The notes beneath the pieces are model-generated. The model was not told where the DNA came from, ran no database searches, and saw nothing but the letters and a program-made list of their open reading frames with translations. Of a stretch of DNA of 9,935 bases, positions 1-7,156 are shown piece by piece. Both the position numbers and the translations under genes were made by a program. Each line of letters begins with the position of its first letter. Within the stretch, counting starts at the first letter, position 1. The DNA comes from Candidatus Aminicenantota bacterium (GTDB lineage: Bacteria > Acidobacteriota > Aminicenantia > UBA2199), in contig JAOZTV010000095.1 of NCBI GenBank assembly GCA_029939015.1, forward strand, positions 1 to 9,935, read 5' to 3'.

Positions 1-68
1 AAATGGTGTTCATCTTCTTAGCATTAATCTTAGTAGAATATCTCAGATTTAAAAATAAAAAACAATAG
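1..68 (+). CDS. 3' end of a membrane protein gene (partial)
   Basis: One frame is open from the window edge to a TAG at 66-68. It reads MVFIFLALILVEYLRFKNKKQ, beginning at base 3. This is a hydrophobic stretch of about 12 residues followed by a strongly basic tail, the usual look of a last transmembrane helix with a cytoplasmic C-terminus. The other two frames close within the first 52 bases. The gene must begin outside the window, so its family cannot be told. With only 22 codons visible, chance is a real alternative, but the helix-plus-basic-tail pattern and the promoter just downstream support a gene ending here. Confidence 0.5.
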   Translation, partial: MVFIFLALILVEYLRFKNKKQ

Positions 69-82
69 AATATTACCATATT

Positions 83-111
83 TTGGCAGAAATTGATTTT
101 TATAGTATAAT
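83..111 (+). promoter_or_regulatory. Sigma70-type promoter of the beta-barrel/protease/recN/miaB unit
   Basis: TTGGCA at 83-88 and a perfect TATAAT at 106-111 are separated by 17 bases. Transcription would start near 117-118, almost on the GAGG ribosome site (118-121) that precedes the ATG at 128. The mRNA leader would then be only about 10 nt. No other comparably good promoter is seen before the VapBC locus, so this one may serve all four genes. Confidence 0.7.
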
Positions 112-127
112 TATTATGAGGTAAATA

Positions 128-883
128 ATGAGAAAAACCTATTTAATTATGATTATTATTTTCTTTGTGTTGACAAACACATTGGTTAGTAAAAATATAG
201 CGAAAGACAATTCATTGGATTTTGATATTGGGTTGGTATTTAAGGCAGGTAGTGCAGAAATCGTATTTAACGACTCTGAGCTTACAAACGACCTTGCTTT
301 TATTATAACAGCATTAAGGGTTGATTTTGACATATCTAATTACATAAAACTTGGTATCATTGCCGGTTATCAGCAAAACCATTTTAATGATCCAATTAAT
401 GCTGTAAACCTGCCACTATCATTAGGTTTTCCTGAAGACAACTCAAATTCGATGTTATTTGGTTTTATTATAGAATCAGAACCTTTTTCAATTGATGATT
501 TTGTTTTGGATATCAATTTTGAGTTTGACTATTATAAATCATTCTTAAAATCATGGAAAATTGAGCTCCCAATTGCAGCAGGAACTGCCGAATCTAATAA
601 TTCATTTTATAAGGCTTCTCTTAGTTTTCTTTTTAAATATGAGGGTTTTGCAAACTTTACACCCTATATCGGACCTAATTTGAGTTTAATATCAGGAAAA
701 CTCAGTTTGTCTGAAAATATCATGGAAATAGAGGCAGAAGAAATAATGAAATACAATCAGAATAATTTAATAGGTTTAAGTGCAGGCGTTAAATTTGAGG
801 TTGGAGATAATTGGGATATCGGACTAAAACTCAATCTTTTTTCAGAAAAATCTATCTGTCTATCTGCGTTTTATATTTTTTGA
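128..883 (+). CDS. Predicted outer-membrane beta-barrel protein
   Basis: The 251-residue protein has a signal peptide (MRKTY, then a hydrophobic run to about residue 17, with likely cleavage near residues 20-25). The rest alternates polar and hydrophobic residues in short strands, e.g. FDIGLVFKAG, YIKLGIIAGYQQ, FYKASLSFLFKYEG, NLIGLSAGVKF and WDIGLKLNLFSE. It ends in FYIF with a terminal Phe, the classic C-terminal signature read by the BAM machinery. I see no OmpA-type peptidoglycan domain and no lipobox. It most resembles small barrels of the OmpW or 'porin family' kind, but I do not recognise a specific family. GAGG at 118-121 supports the ATG at 128. The stop overlaps the ribosome site of the protease gene that starts 8 nt later, so the two are probably translated together. 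Cargo or function cannot be told. Confidence 0.75.
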   Translation: MRKTYLIMIIIFFVLTNTLVSKNIAKDNSLDFDIGLVFKAGSAEIVFNDSELTNDLAFIITALRVDFDISNYIKLGIIAGYQQNHFNDPINAVNLPLSLGFPEDNSNSMLFGFIIESEPFSIDDFVLDINFEFDYYKSFLKSWKIELPIAAGTAESNNSFYKASLSFLFKYEGFANFTPYIGPNLSLISGKLSLSENIMEIEAEEIMKYNQNNLIGLSAGVKFEVGDNWDIGLKLNLFSEKSICLSAFYIF

Positions 884-891
884 GGTAAAAA

Positions 892-2187
892 ATGAAAAAA
901 TTAATAATATTAATAAGTATTTGTTTTATTTTCTTTTCTGAAACAATAGAGCCAAAACAAACATCTCAGGATTTTGTTAAAAATGAAATATTAATAAAAC
1001 CTGTGAATATTAAACTTGTGAACAAAAAAAAATCGGCAATTATTACAAGAGCTTTTATTAAAAAGTATTCCTTATTTATCGAATCCATTTCACCATATAT
1101 GGAAACTGATACTTTCATTATTAAAACAAGGAATAACTGTAATAATGAAGAAATGGTTGCAAATTTGAAAAATGATATAAATATAAAAAATGCATCATTA
1201 AATTATATTGCCTCTATAGGAGAAGACGTAATTCAAAAAAAACCTGATGACCCGGGTTTTCAATTTCAATATGGATTAAATAATACAGGCACATTATTTG
1301 ACCCTGATAATACAGATACAGCTAAATCAGGCAGTGATATTAAAGCCCTCTCAGGGTGGTTCTGGGCTATAGGTGACCCTGAAGTAATTATTGCTATAGT
1401 TGATACAGGTGTTGCACTTGACCATGAAGACTTGAAAGAAAAAATTATTGCAGGATATAATTTTGTTTCAGACACTAATAATACTTATGACGACCATGGA
1501 CACGGTACAATGGTTGCATCAATTGCAGCCGCACAATCGAATAATGGAATAGGGATGACAGGTGTTGCCTGGAATTCACTTATTATGCCTGTAAAAGTAA
1601 TGGATAGTGATGGGAATGGCTCTTATCTTCAAATTGCTGCTGGTATCAGATATGCAGCTGATAATGGAGCAAAGATAATTAATTTAAGCCTTGGAGGAAT
1701 CAATCCAAGTTTTATATTAGAAGATGCCTGCAAATATGCCTATGATAAGGGAGCTGTTATCGTTGTTGCTTCAGGTAATATTAGCTCAGCTGTTTATTAC
1801 CCTGCTGCCTATGACGATTATTGTATTGCAGTTGGTGCGTCAGACTATAATGATGAAATTGCAGGCTTTTCAAATTTTGGACAATCAATAGATGTAGTTG
1901 CACCAGGAGTAAAAGTCTATGGTGCAGTTTATTTGCCTACTGAACCTGAAAAATTAAGTGCTTATGGCTGGGATTCAGGAACATCATTTTCAGCACCTTT
2001 TGTATCAGGCGCTGCTGCTGTTTTGATCTCTTATAAACCATTTTTAAGCCCAATAATGGTAATGAAACTAATTAAAATAACAGCAGATGATGTAAATATT
2101 GATACTTATCCTGGAATTGATGAGTATATGGGTTATGGAAGACTTAATTTAAGCCGCTTACTCTCTCCATTTGAGCTCACAGAATGA
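892..2187 (+). CDS. Secreted subtilisin-like serine protease (peptidase S8)
   Basis: The 431-residue protein has all S8 catalytic motifs. The Asp is in AIVDTGV (D171), the His in the HGT of DDHGHGTMVAS (H204), the oxyanion Asn in VASGN (N296) and the Ser in GTSFSAP (S365). An N-terminal signal peptide (MKKLIILISICFIFF) is followed by a domain of about 90 residues (roughly 28-115) that looks like an inhibitory propeptide, and then the linker DPGFQFQYGLNNTG typical of the start of the mature catalytic domain. It ends soon after the catalytic domain. No C-terminal sorting domain, PKD or secretion-system tail is present, so it is probably periplasmic or freely secreted. GAGG at 882-885 supports the ATG at 892. 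The gene is 8 nt after the beta-barrel gene and overlaps recN by 4 nt (ATGA). Substrate unknown. Confidence 0.93.
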   Translation: MKKLIILISICFIFFSETIEPKQTSQDFVKNEILIKPVNIKLVNKKKSAIITRAFIKKYSLFIESISPYMETDTFIIKTRNNCNNEEMVANLKNDINIKNASLNYIASIGEDVIQKKPDDPGFQFQYGLNNTGTLFDPDNTDTAKSGSDIKALSGWFWAIGDPEVIIAIVDTGVALDHEDLKEKIIAGYNFVSDTNNTYDDHGHGTMVASIAAAQSNNGIGMTGVAWNSLIMPVKVMDSDGNGSYLQIAAGIRYAADNGAKIINLSLGGINPSFILEDACKYAYDKGAVIVVASGNISSAVYYPAAYDDYCIAVGASDYNDEIAGFSNFGQSIDVVAPGVKVYGAVYLPTEPEKLSAYGWDSGTSFSAPFVSGAAAVLISYKPFLSPIMVMKLIKITADDVNIDTYPGIDEYMGYGRLNLSRLLSPFELTE

Positions 2188-3809
2188 TATCATTTATAAA
2201 TATAAAAAACTTCGCAGTAGTCGAAGAGACAAGTCTTGACTTATCATCCGGTTTTAATGTATTAACGGGAGAGACAGGTGCAGGTAAATCAATTATAATT
2301 GATGCTCTATCTTTATTTATGAAAAAAAAAATTCAGCCTCATCTATTTAGAGATATAGATAAAAAACTTATTATTGAGGTAATGTTTAATATTGAAGATG
2401 AAGAAATAATTTTGCGAAGAGAGGCTACTAAAGCGAAGTCTGTATCATTTTTAAATGGAAATATGACACCCTTTGTTAAAGTTTCTGAATTAATGACAAC
2501 ATTATTAAATATATATGGGCAAAATGAACATATATTTTTACTAAACACAAAAAACCATATCTTATTACTTGATAAATTCTGCAATAATAGCAAAATACTC
2601 AAAGACATAGAACAGATCTATGATAGGTTAAGAGAAAAAATTAAAAAATCACAGGAACTAAAAAAAAGCAAAGATATGCAGAACGAAAAAACTGACTATA
2701 TAAAATTCCAACTAAATGAGCTTGAAGAACTAAAAATGGAAAAGGGTGACGATGATAATTTGAGGCAGGAATCTAAAATTCTTTCTTCAGCAGAAGAAAT
2801 TATTTCAAATTCCAATACTATTATTGAAGAATTCTATCAGGGTGAAAATTCAATATACGGAAAAATAGCACAAAATCTGGATAGTCTAAAATATTTGACT
2901 ATGTATCCAGAAATGAAACCCTTTAATGACGAAGTTAATCGTTTTTATAACCTTTTACCTGAACTATCTGAAACCTTAACAAATTTATCAGGTAATATTG
3001 AGTATAATGAAACGGCATTGAACATAATTGAAACAAAATTATTAAAATTAAAACAACTTGAGGACAAATACAAGACTGATTTAAATGGTTTAATCGAAAA
3101 AAAGGATACATTAAAGCTTGAATTAACAAATCTCAATGATATAGATTTTTTTATTAAAAATATTGACAAAGAAATTGAAAATATATTTTTAGAATACAAA
3201 CAATTAAATCTTAAAATAAGAGAAAAGAGACAAATTAATGCAAAAAAGCTATCTAAGATAATAGAAGTAGAACTTTCAAAATTAGAGATGAAAAATGCAA
3301 TATTCGAAGTGCAATTTGATGAGCAGGAACCTAATTTGGAAAATATTTCACAAAAAGGAACAGATAATATTGAATTTTATTTCACTTCTAATCTTGGGCA
3401 GGAAGTTGCAAAAATAAAGAATGTTGCATCTGGTGGCGAACTATCAAGGCTTATGCTTGTGTTAAAATCAATAATTGACGACACAAAAAACATGACCTAC
3501 ATTTTTGATGAAATTGACACAGGGATTGGCGGTAAGACTGCTGAGTTTGTTGGTAATAAACTTAAATCAATATCAAAGAATAATCAGGTTATCTGTATAT
3601 CACATCTTCCTCAGATCGCCGCCTTTGCAGACAAACATTTTCTAATAAAAAAAGAATTCAAAGAAAATAATACATTCAGTTATACAGAGGAATTATCAGA
3701 AGAATCAAGAATAAGAGAAATTGGAAGACTTATGGCTGGAAGTAATCTTGACGAATCAATATTAAAAGCAGCAAAAACATTAATTGAAAATACAAAAGGA
3801 AATAATTAA
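2184..3809 (+). CDS. recN: DNA repair protein RecN (SMC-like ATPase)
   Basis: RecN is a cytosolic SMC-family ATPase that acts at double-strand breaks with RecA in recombinational repair. The 541 residues match the family's usual length of about 550. Walker A GETGAGKS lies at 29-36 after the typical start MISFINIKNFAVVEE. IYGQNEH near residue 115 corresponds to the RecN GQHEHQ region. Two charged coiled-coil stretches (about 140-200 and 280-350) flank the middle. The ABC signature ASGGELSR is at 415-422 and Walker B YIFDEIDTGIGG at 439-450, followed by the His switch in CISHLPQIA. All ATPase motifs are intact. The start ATG overlaps the protease stop as ATGA; the only ribosome site is a weak GAG, so translational coupling is likely. 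No LexA-type operator is evident upstream, which would make sense if it is read from the promoter at 83-111. Confidence 0.97.
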   Translation: MISFINIKNFAVVEETSLDLSSGFNVLTGETGAGKSIIIDALSLFMKKKIQPHLFRDIDKKLIIEVMFNIEDEEIILRREATKAKSVSFLNGNMTPFVKVSELMTTLLNIYGQNEHIFLLNTKNHILLLDKFCNNSKILKDIEQIYDRLREKIKKSQELKKSKDMQNEKTDYIKFQLNELEELKMEKGDDDNLRQESKILSSAEEIISNSNTIIEEFYQGENSIYGKIAQNLDSLKYLTMYPEMKPFNDEVNRFYNLLPELSETLTNLSGNIEYNETALNIIETKLLKLKQLEDKYKTDLNGLIEKKDTLKLELTNLNDIDFFIKNIDKEIENIFLEYKQLNLKIREKRQINAKKLSKIIEVELSKLEMKNAIFEVQFDEQEPNLENISQKGTDNIEFYFTSNLGQEVAKIKNVASGGELSRLMLVLKSIIDDTKNMTYIFDEIDTGIGGKTAEFVGNKLKSISKNNQVICISHLPQIAAFADKHFLIKKEFKENNTFSYTEELSEESRIREIGRLMAGSNLDESILKAAKTLIENTKGNN

Positions 3810-3814
3810 AAAAA

Positions 3815-5143
3815 ATGAAATATTATATAAAAACATTTGGATGCCAGATGAATGTAAATGATTCTGAAAAAATGCATCATATATTAACTAAAAAAGGATT
3901 AGAAAGAACAAATAATGAAGATACTGCAGACATTATTATTTTAAATAGCTGTGCAGTAAGGGAAAAGGCTCAGGAAAAGATCTTTTCATTTGTTGGACGA
4001 ATACCAAAGGAAAAGAAAATAATTATTTCAGGCTGTGTTGCTCAATCTGAAGGCGAAAAAATGATAAAGAGGAGTCCTAAGATAGACTATATAATTGGGA
4101 CACATCAATACTTTTCAATAGATACAATTATTGATGAAATAGTATCTAATGAAAATTTCAGAAAAGATACTAATAGAAAAAAGAGAGTTAAAAAATCTTT
4201 TTCAGATAAATGGACAGAGCTTGTACCAAAAGGAAGTGAGAGAGACAGTGACTTATCCGGTTTTATTTCTATAATGGAAGGCTGTAATAATTTTTGTTCT
4301 TATTGCATTGTTCCTTTTACGAGAGGAAGAGAAAAACATAGACCTTTTCAAGACATCTTAAAAGAAGCCAAATACCTATATGAAAAGGGTTATAAAGAAA
4401 TAATACTATTGGGACAAAATGTTAATAGTTGGAAAGACAACAAAAATAACATGAAATTTCATGATTTATTGGAATTACTTGCAAAAAATATACCAGTAAA
4501 GTGGATAAGATTTATTACATCATACCCGGGGTATTACGATAGTGAATTAATTGATATTATGCAAAAGCACCGTAATATAGCAAGACATATACATTTCCCT
4601 GCCCAATCCGGTTCAACACGTATTCTTAAAAAAATGAACAGAACTTATACAAGACAACAGTATCTTAAAATAATAAATGAATTTAAAAAAAAACTACCGG
4701 AAATTACATTCAGTTCAGATTTTATTATAGGCTTCCCTTCAGAAAGCAAAAAAGATTTTGAGCTCACCCTGTCATTACTTGAAAAAATAGAATATGATTC
4801 ACTATTCTCCTTTATATACTCCAAAAGAGAGCATACTAAGGCAAAAGTTCTTAAAGATAATGTCACACTTAGTACCAAAAAAGAACGATTATACAAACTT
4901 CAAAACTTACAAAAAACAATTCAAATAAAACATAATAAAGCCCTCATAGGAAAAACAATCGAAGTACTAGTAACAGGAAAAAACAAAAAAAACCAAGAAG
5001 AATTTGTTGCTAGAACAGAAAGCTATAAAACAGTAAATTTTACATCCAATAAAAAAGATATCATTGGACAATTTGTAAATGTAAAAATAGAAAAAATAGG
5101 TCCCTATTCTTTAAGAGGAATAGCGGAAACAAACATAAATTAA
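3815..5143 (+). CDS. miaB: tRNA-2-methylthio-N6-dimethylallyladenosine synthase MiaB
   Basis: MiaB is a radical-SAM enzyme that adds a methylthio group to i6A37 of tRNAs reading UNN codons. The 442 residues have the family's three parts. The N-terminal UPF0004 domain carries cluster cysteines C10 (TFGCQMN), C46 (NSCAVR) and C74 (SGCVAQ). The radical-SAM core carries GCNNFCSYCIVPFTRGRE with C157, C161 and C164. A C-terminal TRAM RNA-binding domain covers about 375-440. The opening YYIKTFGCQMNVNDSE and the HFPAQSGSTRILKKMNR segment favour MiaB over RimO or MtaB. One oddity: the usual YSxRxGTxA motif reads YSKREHTKA, replacing a generally conserved Gly. The gene starts 5 nt after recN, with AAAGGA about 13 nt upstream of the ATG, so it is in the same transcript. 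It ends just before a hairpin repeat. Confidence 0.95.
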   Translation: MKYYIKTFGCQMNVNDSEKMHHILTKKGLERTNNEDTADIIILNSCAVREKAQEKIFSFVGRIPKEKKIIISGCVAQSEGEKMIKRSPKIDYIIGTHQYFSIDTIIDEIVSNENFRKDTNRKKRVKKSFSDKWTELVPKGSERDSDLSGFISIMEGCNNFCSYCIVPFTRGREKHRPFQDILKEAKYLYEKGYKEIILLGQNVNSWKDNKNNMKFHDLLELLAKNIPVKWIRFITSYPGYYDSELIDIMQKHRNIARHIHFPAQSGSTRILKKMNRTYTRQQYLKIINEFKKKLPEITFSSDFIIGFPSESKKDFELTLSLLEKIEYDSLFSFIYSKREHTKAKVLKDNVTLSTKKERLYKLQNLQKTIQIKHNKALIGKTIEVLVTGKNKKNQEEFVARTESYKTVNFTSNKKDIIGQFVNVKIEKIGPYSLRGIAETNIN

Positions 5144-5145
5144 AG

Positions 5146-5192
5146 AGACTAACCACAGATTTAGCTTTAGCTAAATCAGCGGTTAATGTTTT
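5146..5192 (+). terminator. Hairpin repeat after miaB (copy 1 of an intergenic repeat), likely terminator
   Basis: AACCACAGATTTAGCT (5151-5166) pairs with AGCTAAATCAGCGGTT (5169-5184) across a two-base gap, giving 16 positions with two mismatches. ATGTTTT follows. The left flank AGACTAACCACAGATTTA (5146-5163) recurs exactly at 5955-5972, so this is also a member of a dispersed repeat family. Its place 3 nt after the miaB stop suggests it ends the operon transcript. The T-run is short, so termination is inferred. Confidence 0.6.
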
Positions 5193-5259
5193 AAAGGTTA
5201 ATCATCTGGATTTATTATAAAGAGTAATTTTAAAAATTCTTAAAAAACTGTAATTATTG

Positions 5260-5301
5260 TTGAAAAAACAATCAAAGCAAGTATAATATATAGTGTACTT
5301 G
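5260..5301 (+). promoter_or_regulatory. vapBC promoter with overlapping inverted-repeat operator
   Basis: TTGAAA (5260-5265) and TATAAT (5282-5287) are 16 bases apart. An inverted repeat, CAAGTA (5278-5283) and TACTTG (5296-5301), surrounds the -10 with 12 bases between the arms. The flanks GCAAG and TTTGC slightly extend the symmetry. Ribbon-helix-helix antitoxins usually repress their own operon from such palindromes, so this is the likely operator. The promoter is well supported; the operator role is inferred. Confidence 0.65.
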
Positions 5302-5318
5302 TTTGCGAGGAGGTGAAT

Positions 5319-5549
5319 ATGCCACAATTGTCATTATATATTGACAGCTTAACTCTTAAAAAGCTTGAAATTGCAGCAAAAATTGAGCAATTATCTATTT
5401 CAAAATTTGCCGTAAAGAAGCTGAATGAATCATTGAATGCCGAATGGCCTGATAATTATGGAGAATTATATGGCGCTATAAAAGACAATAGTTTTATAAT
5501 AAACCAGACAAGTAGTTTTAAAAATGATACAAAAAGAGAAGAATTGTGA
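5319..5549 (+). CDS. vapB: Ribbon-helix-helix antitoxin of a VapBC-type pair
   Basis: The 76-residue protein starts PQLSLYIDSLTLKKLEIAAKIEQLSISKFAVKKLNESL, which is a beta strand followed by two helices: the ribbon-helix-helix DNA-binding fold of CopG/Arc-type antitoxins. The C-terminal half (WPDNYGELYGAIKDNSF, then FKNDTKREEL) is polar and fits the flexible toxin-neutralising tail of this group. The start is taken at the ATG 5319, because AGGAGG at 5308-5313 lies 5 nt upstream. A GTG at 5313, in frame, would sit inside the ribosome site. The gene overlaps the toxin gene by 4 nt (GTGA), giving the fixed antitoxin-then-toxin order. Together the proteins would repress the promoter at 5260-5287. 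Confidence 0.85.
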   Translation: MPQLSLYIDSLTLKKLEIAAKIEQLSISKFAVKKLNESLNAEWPDNYGELYGAIKDNSFIINQTSSFKNDTKREEL

Positions 5550-5947
5550 ATTATTATTTAGACACAAATATTTGCATATATTTTTTAAAGGGACAAAACA
5601 TTAAACTAAAACAAAATATATTATCAAAAAATCCAAATAATATAAAAATTCCCTCAGTTACAAAGGCTGAACTGTTATATGGTGCAGAAAAAAGCCAACA
5701 GAAAAATGATAACATTGAAAAGGTTAATCAGTTTTTGTTTCCATTAGAGCTTATTGGCTTTAATGATAAAGAATGCATAGAATACTCAAAAATAAGATCA
5801 AAATTAGAAAAAAAAGGAGAAATAATTGGGCCTAATGATTTAATGATTGCAGCTATTGTAAAGGCAAATAATGGGATTCTAATTACAAATAACACAAAAG
5901 AGTTTGCAAGAGTAAAAGGGTTAAAAATTATGGATTGGTCTTTGTAG
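5546..5947 (+). CDS. vapC: PIN-domain ribonuclease toxin VapC
   Basis: VapC toxins are Mg2+-dependent RNases, often cutting tRNA or rRNA. This 133-residue protein is the usual length and starts MNYYLDTNICIYFLKG, with catalytic D6. It continues with the second acid in TKAELLYGAE (E42) and the third in GPNDLMIAA (D98). The closing LITNNTKEFARVKGLKIMDW is the standard VapC/FitB end. In this subgroup the fourth PIN acidic site is replaced by TNN (N115/N116), as is common. Nothing looks broken, so the toxin should be active. The start is a GTG whose last two bases form the antitoxin stop; AGAGAAG just upstream is a fair ribosome site. The GTG start and coupling would keep toxin output below antitoxin output. 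The target RNA cannot be told. Confidence 0.93.
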   Translation: MNYYLDTNICIYFLKGQNIKLKQNILSKNPNNIKIPSVTKAELLYGAEKSQQKNDNIEKVNQFLFPLELIGFNDKECIEYSKIRSKLEKKGEIIGPNDLMIAAIVKANNGILITNNTKEFARVKGLKIMDWSL

Positions 5948-5954
5948 ACTCAAA

Positions 5955-5993
5955 AGACTAACCACAGATTTATAAATCTGTGGTTAAAGTTTT
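5955..5993. terminator. 28-bp perfect palindrome between convergent genes (repeat copy 2), likely bidirectional terminator
   Basis: The arms TAACCACAGATTTA (5959-5972) and TAAATCTGTGGTTA (5973-5986) are exact reverse complements with no gap. The stem is followed by AAGTTTTATTATTT on the plus strand and by a TCTTTT run on the minus strand. It lies 11 nt after vapC and 13 nt past the end of the minus-strand gene at 6007, so it can stop both transcripts. AGACTAACCACAGATTTA is shared exactly with copy 1. Confidence 0.75.
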
Positions 5994-6006
5994 ATTATTT
6001 ATTCTT

Positions 6007-6801
6007 TTATTGTGGTCCTTCTAATGGTCTTGATATGCTATATCCTTTTGGTACTTCAAAATATGATTTTGGGAATTTTTTTGAAATTATACTTTCAATT
6101 ATTGTTGTCGTTGTTGAATCACTCTTAACCTTACCTTTTTTGTTTTTATGAATCGTTCTTGTGATAGTTTTTAAAGGAAATCCAATACCTTTATTTTGTG
6201 CCATCTGTTTTTTAATCATAATATCAAGGTCTTTAAATCCTGTTTTAAAATCTTTATTTAAGAACATTTTATTTAAATTATTAAGTCCTTTTACTGATTT
6301 TGATCCCCATATTTCTTTTTCTTCATGAATGATGAAAGTTTTTTTAATGAATGTAATTTTCATTTTCATTGTATAATCAGTAATCAATTTAATATGCTTA
6401 CAATTATAACCATTAATTTTTTCAGTCCCCAAAGATTTTGATTCCGCCTTATAATCTGTGATATTAATTTTTACTAACTTATTTACCATCTGTGTCATAT
6501 TTAACATATAGTCTAATGACATTGGTGTTACAGTTTTATCATCAGGATTTACTACATATATCATATTATCCTTTGAATTAAAAAGCCAGTAAGTCCCTTC
6601 TTCCATCATACCCTTTTTTCTTTTTACATTAATAAAATTCTGTCTTACTATCCCATCCTGAGCAGCAATCTTCATAAAAATTTCATTTCTGTCTCTCTTT
6701 TTTTTTGCTGTTGTTGTACTCTTGCTTGTCCATTCAATACCTGCAAAACTTGTAACTGTAAATGCCATTAAAACTGACATTATTAAAATAATTTTCTTCA
6801 T
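6007..6801 (-). CDS. Exported DUF4412-like protein
   Basis: The 264-residue protein has a clean Sec signal peptide (MKKIILIMSVLMAFTVTSFA, cleavage likely after residue 20) and no lipobox. The mature part holds features of the DUF4412/LolA-like beta-sheet group. These are a stretch resembling the display of bound cofactor or status (YWLFNSKDNMIYVVNPDDKTVTPM), then SLGTEKINGYNCKHIKLIT, the 'G-x-E-x-ING-Y-x-C-K' turn typical of the family, and a C-terminal FPKSYFEVPKGYS. This architecture resembles periplasmic or outer-membrane-associated beta proteins, but no function is established for it. The mature region is very Lys-rich (KKKRDRNE, KRKKG). The ATG at 6801 has an excellent AGGAGG site (6808-6813) and a good promoter (6824-6852). 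It is transcribed alone, converging on vapC. The family assignment is from memory and moderate. Confidence 0.7.
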   Translation of the reverse strand: MKKIILIMSVLMAFTVTSFAGIEWTSKSTTTAKKKRDRNEIFMKIAAQDGIVRQNFINVKRKKGMMEEGTYWLFNSKDNMIYVVNPDDKTVTPMSLDYMLNMTQMVNKLVKINITDYKAESKSLGTEKINGYNCKHIKLITDYTMKMKITFIKKTFIIHEEKEIWGSKSVKGLNNLNKMFLNKDFKTGFKDLDIMIKKQMAQNKGIGFPLKTITRTIHKNKKGKVKSDSTTTTIIESIISKKFPKSYFEVPKGYSISRPLEGPQ

Positions 6802-6823
6802 TATTTCCTCCTAAAGTAATCAA

Positions 6824-6852
6824 ATAATACTACTAAACATGGATTTCGTCAA
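6824..6852 (-). promoter_or_regulatory. Sigma70-type promoter of the DUF4412-like gene
   Basis: Read on the minus strand, TTGACG (6852-6847) and TATTAT (6829-6824) are 17 bases apart, placing the start of transcription near 6818 and leaving a leader of about 17 nt. A small inverted repeat, TCGT-CAA-ACGA (6846-6856), lies over the -35 and could be a regulator site, although it is short. Confidence 0.7.
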
Positions 6853-6937
6853 ACGAGACAACTATTCATTTTTTTAAAATATATTTTCCAGATTGCAAAA
6901 AAACCGTAATAAATTTTGTCTGAAATTGCCTCAGAAA

Positions 6938-7046
6938 GCTAGCTAAGAAAAATTATTGTCGTTCCATAGGACAATTTTTGACTGCCTGAACGATGCTTTT
7001 TCGTGAGTTGCAAAAATTGAGAGAATAATTTTTCGCTTAGTACAGC
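6938..7046. ncRNA. Nested inverted repeat: candidate structured RNA or small non-autonomous element
   Basis: Three stems nest inside one another. The outer stem is GCT, CTAAG and AAAAATTATT (6938-6957) against AATAATTTTT, CTTAG and AGC (7024-7046), with a two-base bulge (CG at 7034-7035) and a small internal loop. The middle stem is CAATTTTTG (6972-6980) with CAAAAATTG (7011-7019). The inner stem is ACGA (6990-6993) with TCGT (7001-7004) around TGCTTTT. An alternative local hairpin, ATTGTC/GACAAT (6955-6960, 6970-6975), competes with the outer stem. The strand is undecided because the repeat is nearly symmetrical. No known RNA family is recognised. Confidence 0.35.
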
Positions 7047-7078
7047 GATCGGGCGGTTGAAGATAAAATTTATGGAGG

Positions 7079-7108
7079 TTGACATCTTGCTTTGGCGAAT
7101 TGAATAAT
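7079..7108 (+). promoter_or_regulatory. Candidate promoter of the DUF6677-like gene
   Basis: A consensus TTGACA (7079-7084) is followed after 18 bases by AATAAT (7103-7108), five of six bases matching the -10 consensus. This would give a leader of about 42 nt. A second, perfect TATAAT lies at 7146-7151 but lacks a good -35. If used, it would start the mRNA at or next to the ATG at 7157. Confidence 0.5.
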
Positions 7109-7156
7109 TACCAAATCAGGGGTTCATTTTTAAGTCAATTTTATGTATAATACTAT

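Larger units (their letters stand above)
6802..7156. other. 355-bp gene-free region between divergent genes
   Basis: No convincing coding frame is seen on either strand; the open stretches are short and lack ribosome sites. The left end holds the promoter of the minus-strand DUF4412-like gene (6824-6852). The middle (6938-7046) holds a nested inverted repeat described separately. The right end holds candidate promoters of the DUF6677-like gene. The central part is richer in G+C than its surroundings, with stretches such as CAGCGATCGGGCGG (7043-7056), and reads unlike the plain AT-rich spacers elsewhere in the window. Confidence 0.6.

Noticed and set aside
2935..3199. Antisense open frames within recN (and similar ones within the other genes)
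   Set aside because: They are shadows of strongly supported genes on the other strand, with no ribosome sites and no recognisable protein features.
5313..5318. GTG start of the antitoxin
   Set aside because: The GTG overlaps the AGGAGG ribosome site itself; the ATG at 5319 has ideal spacing.
5146..5993. CRISPR array from the recurring 18-bp repeat
   Set aside because: Only two exact copies about 800 bp apart, with genes between and a palindromic form at gene ends. There is no regular spacing and no Cas gene.
7072..7107. Tiny open frame MEVDILLWRIE before the DUF6677-like gene
   Set aside because: At 11 codons with no ribosome site of its own it is best explained by chance, and it lies over the candidate promoter.
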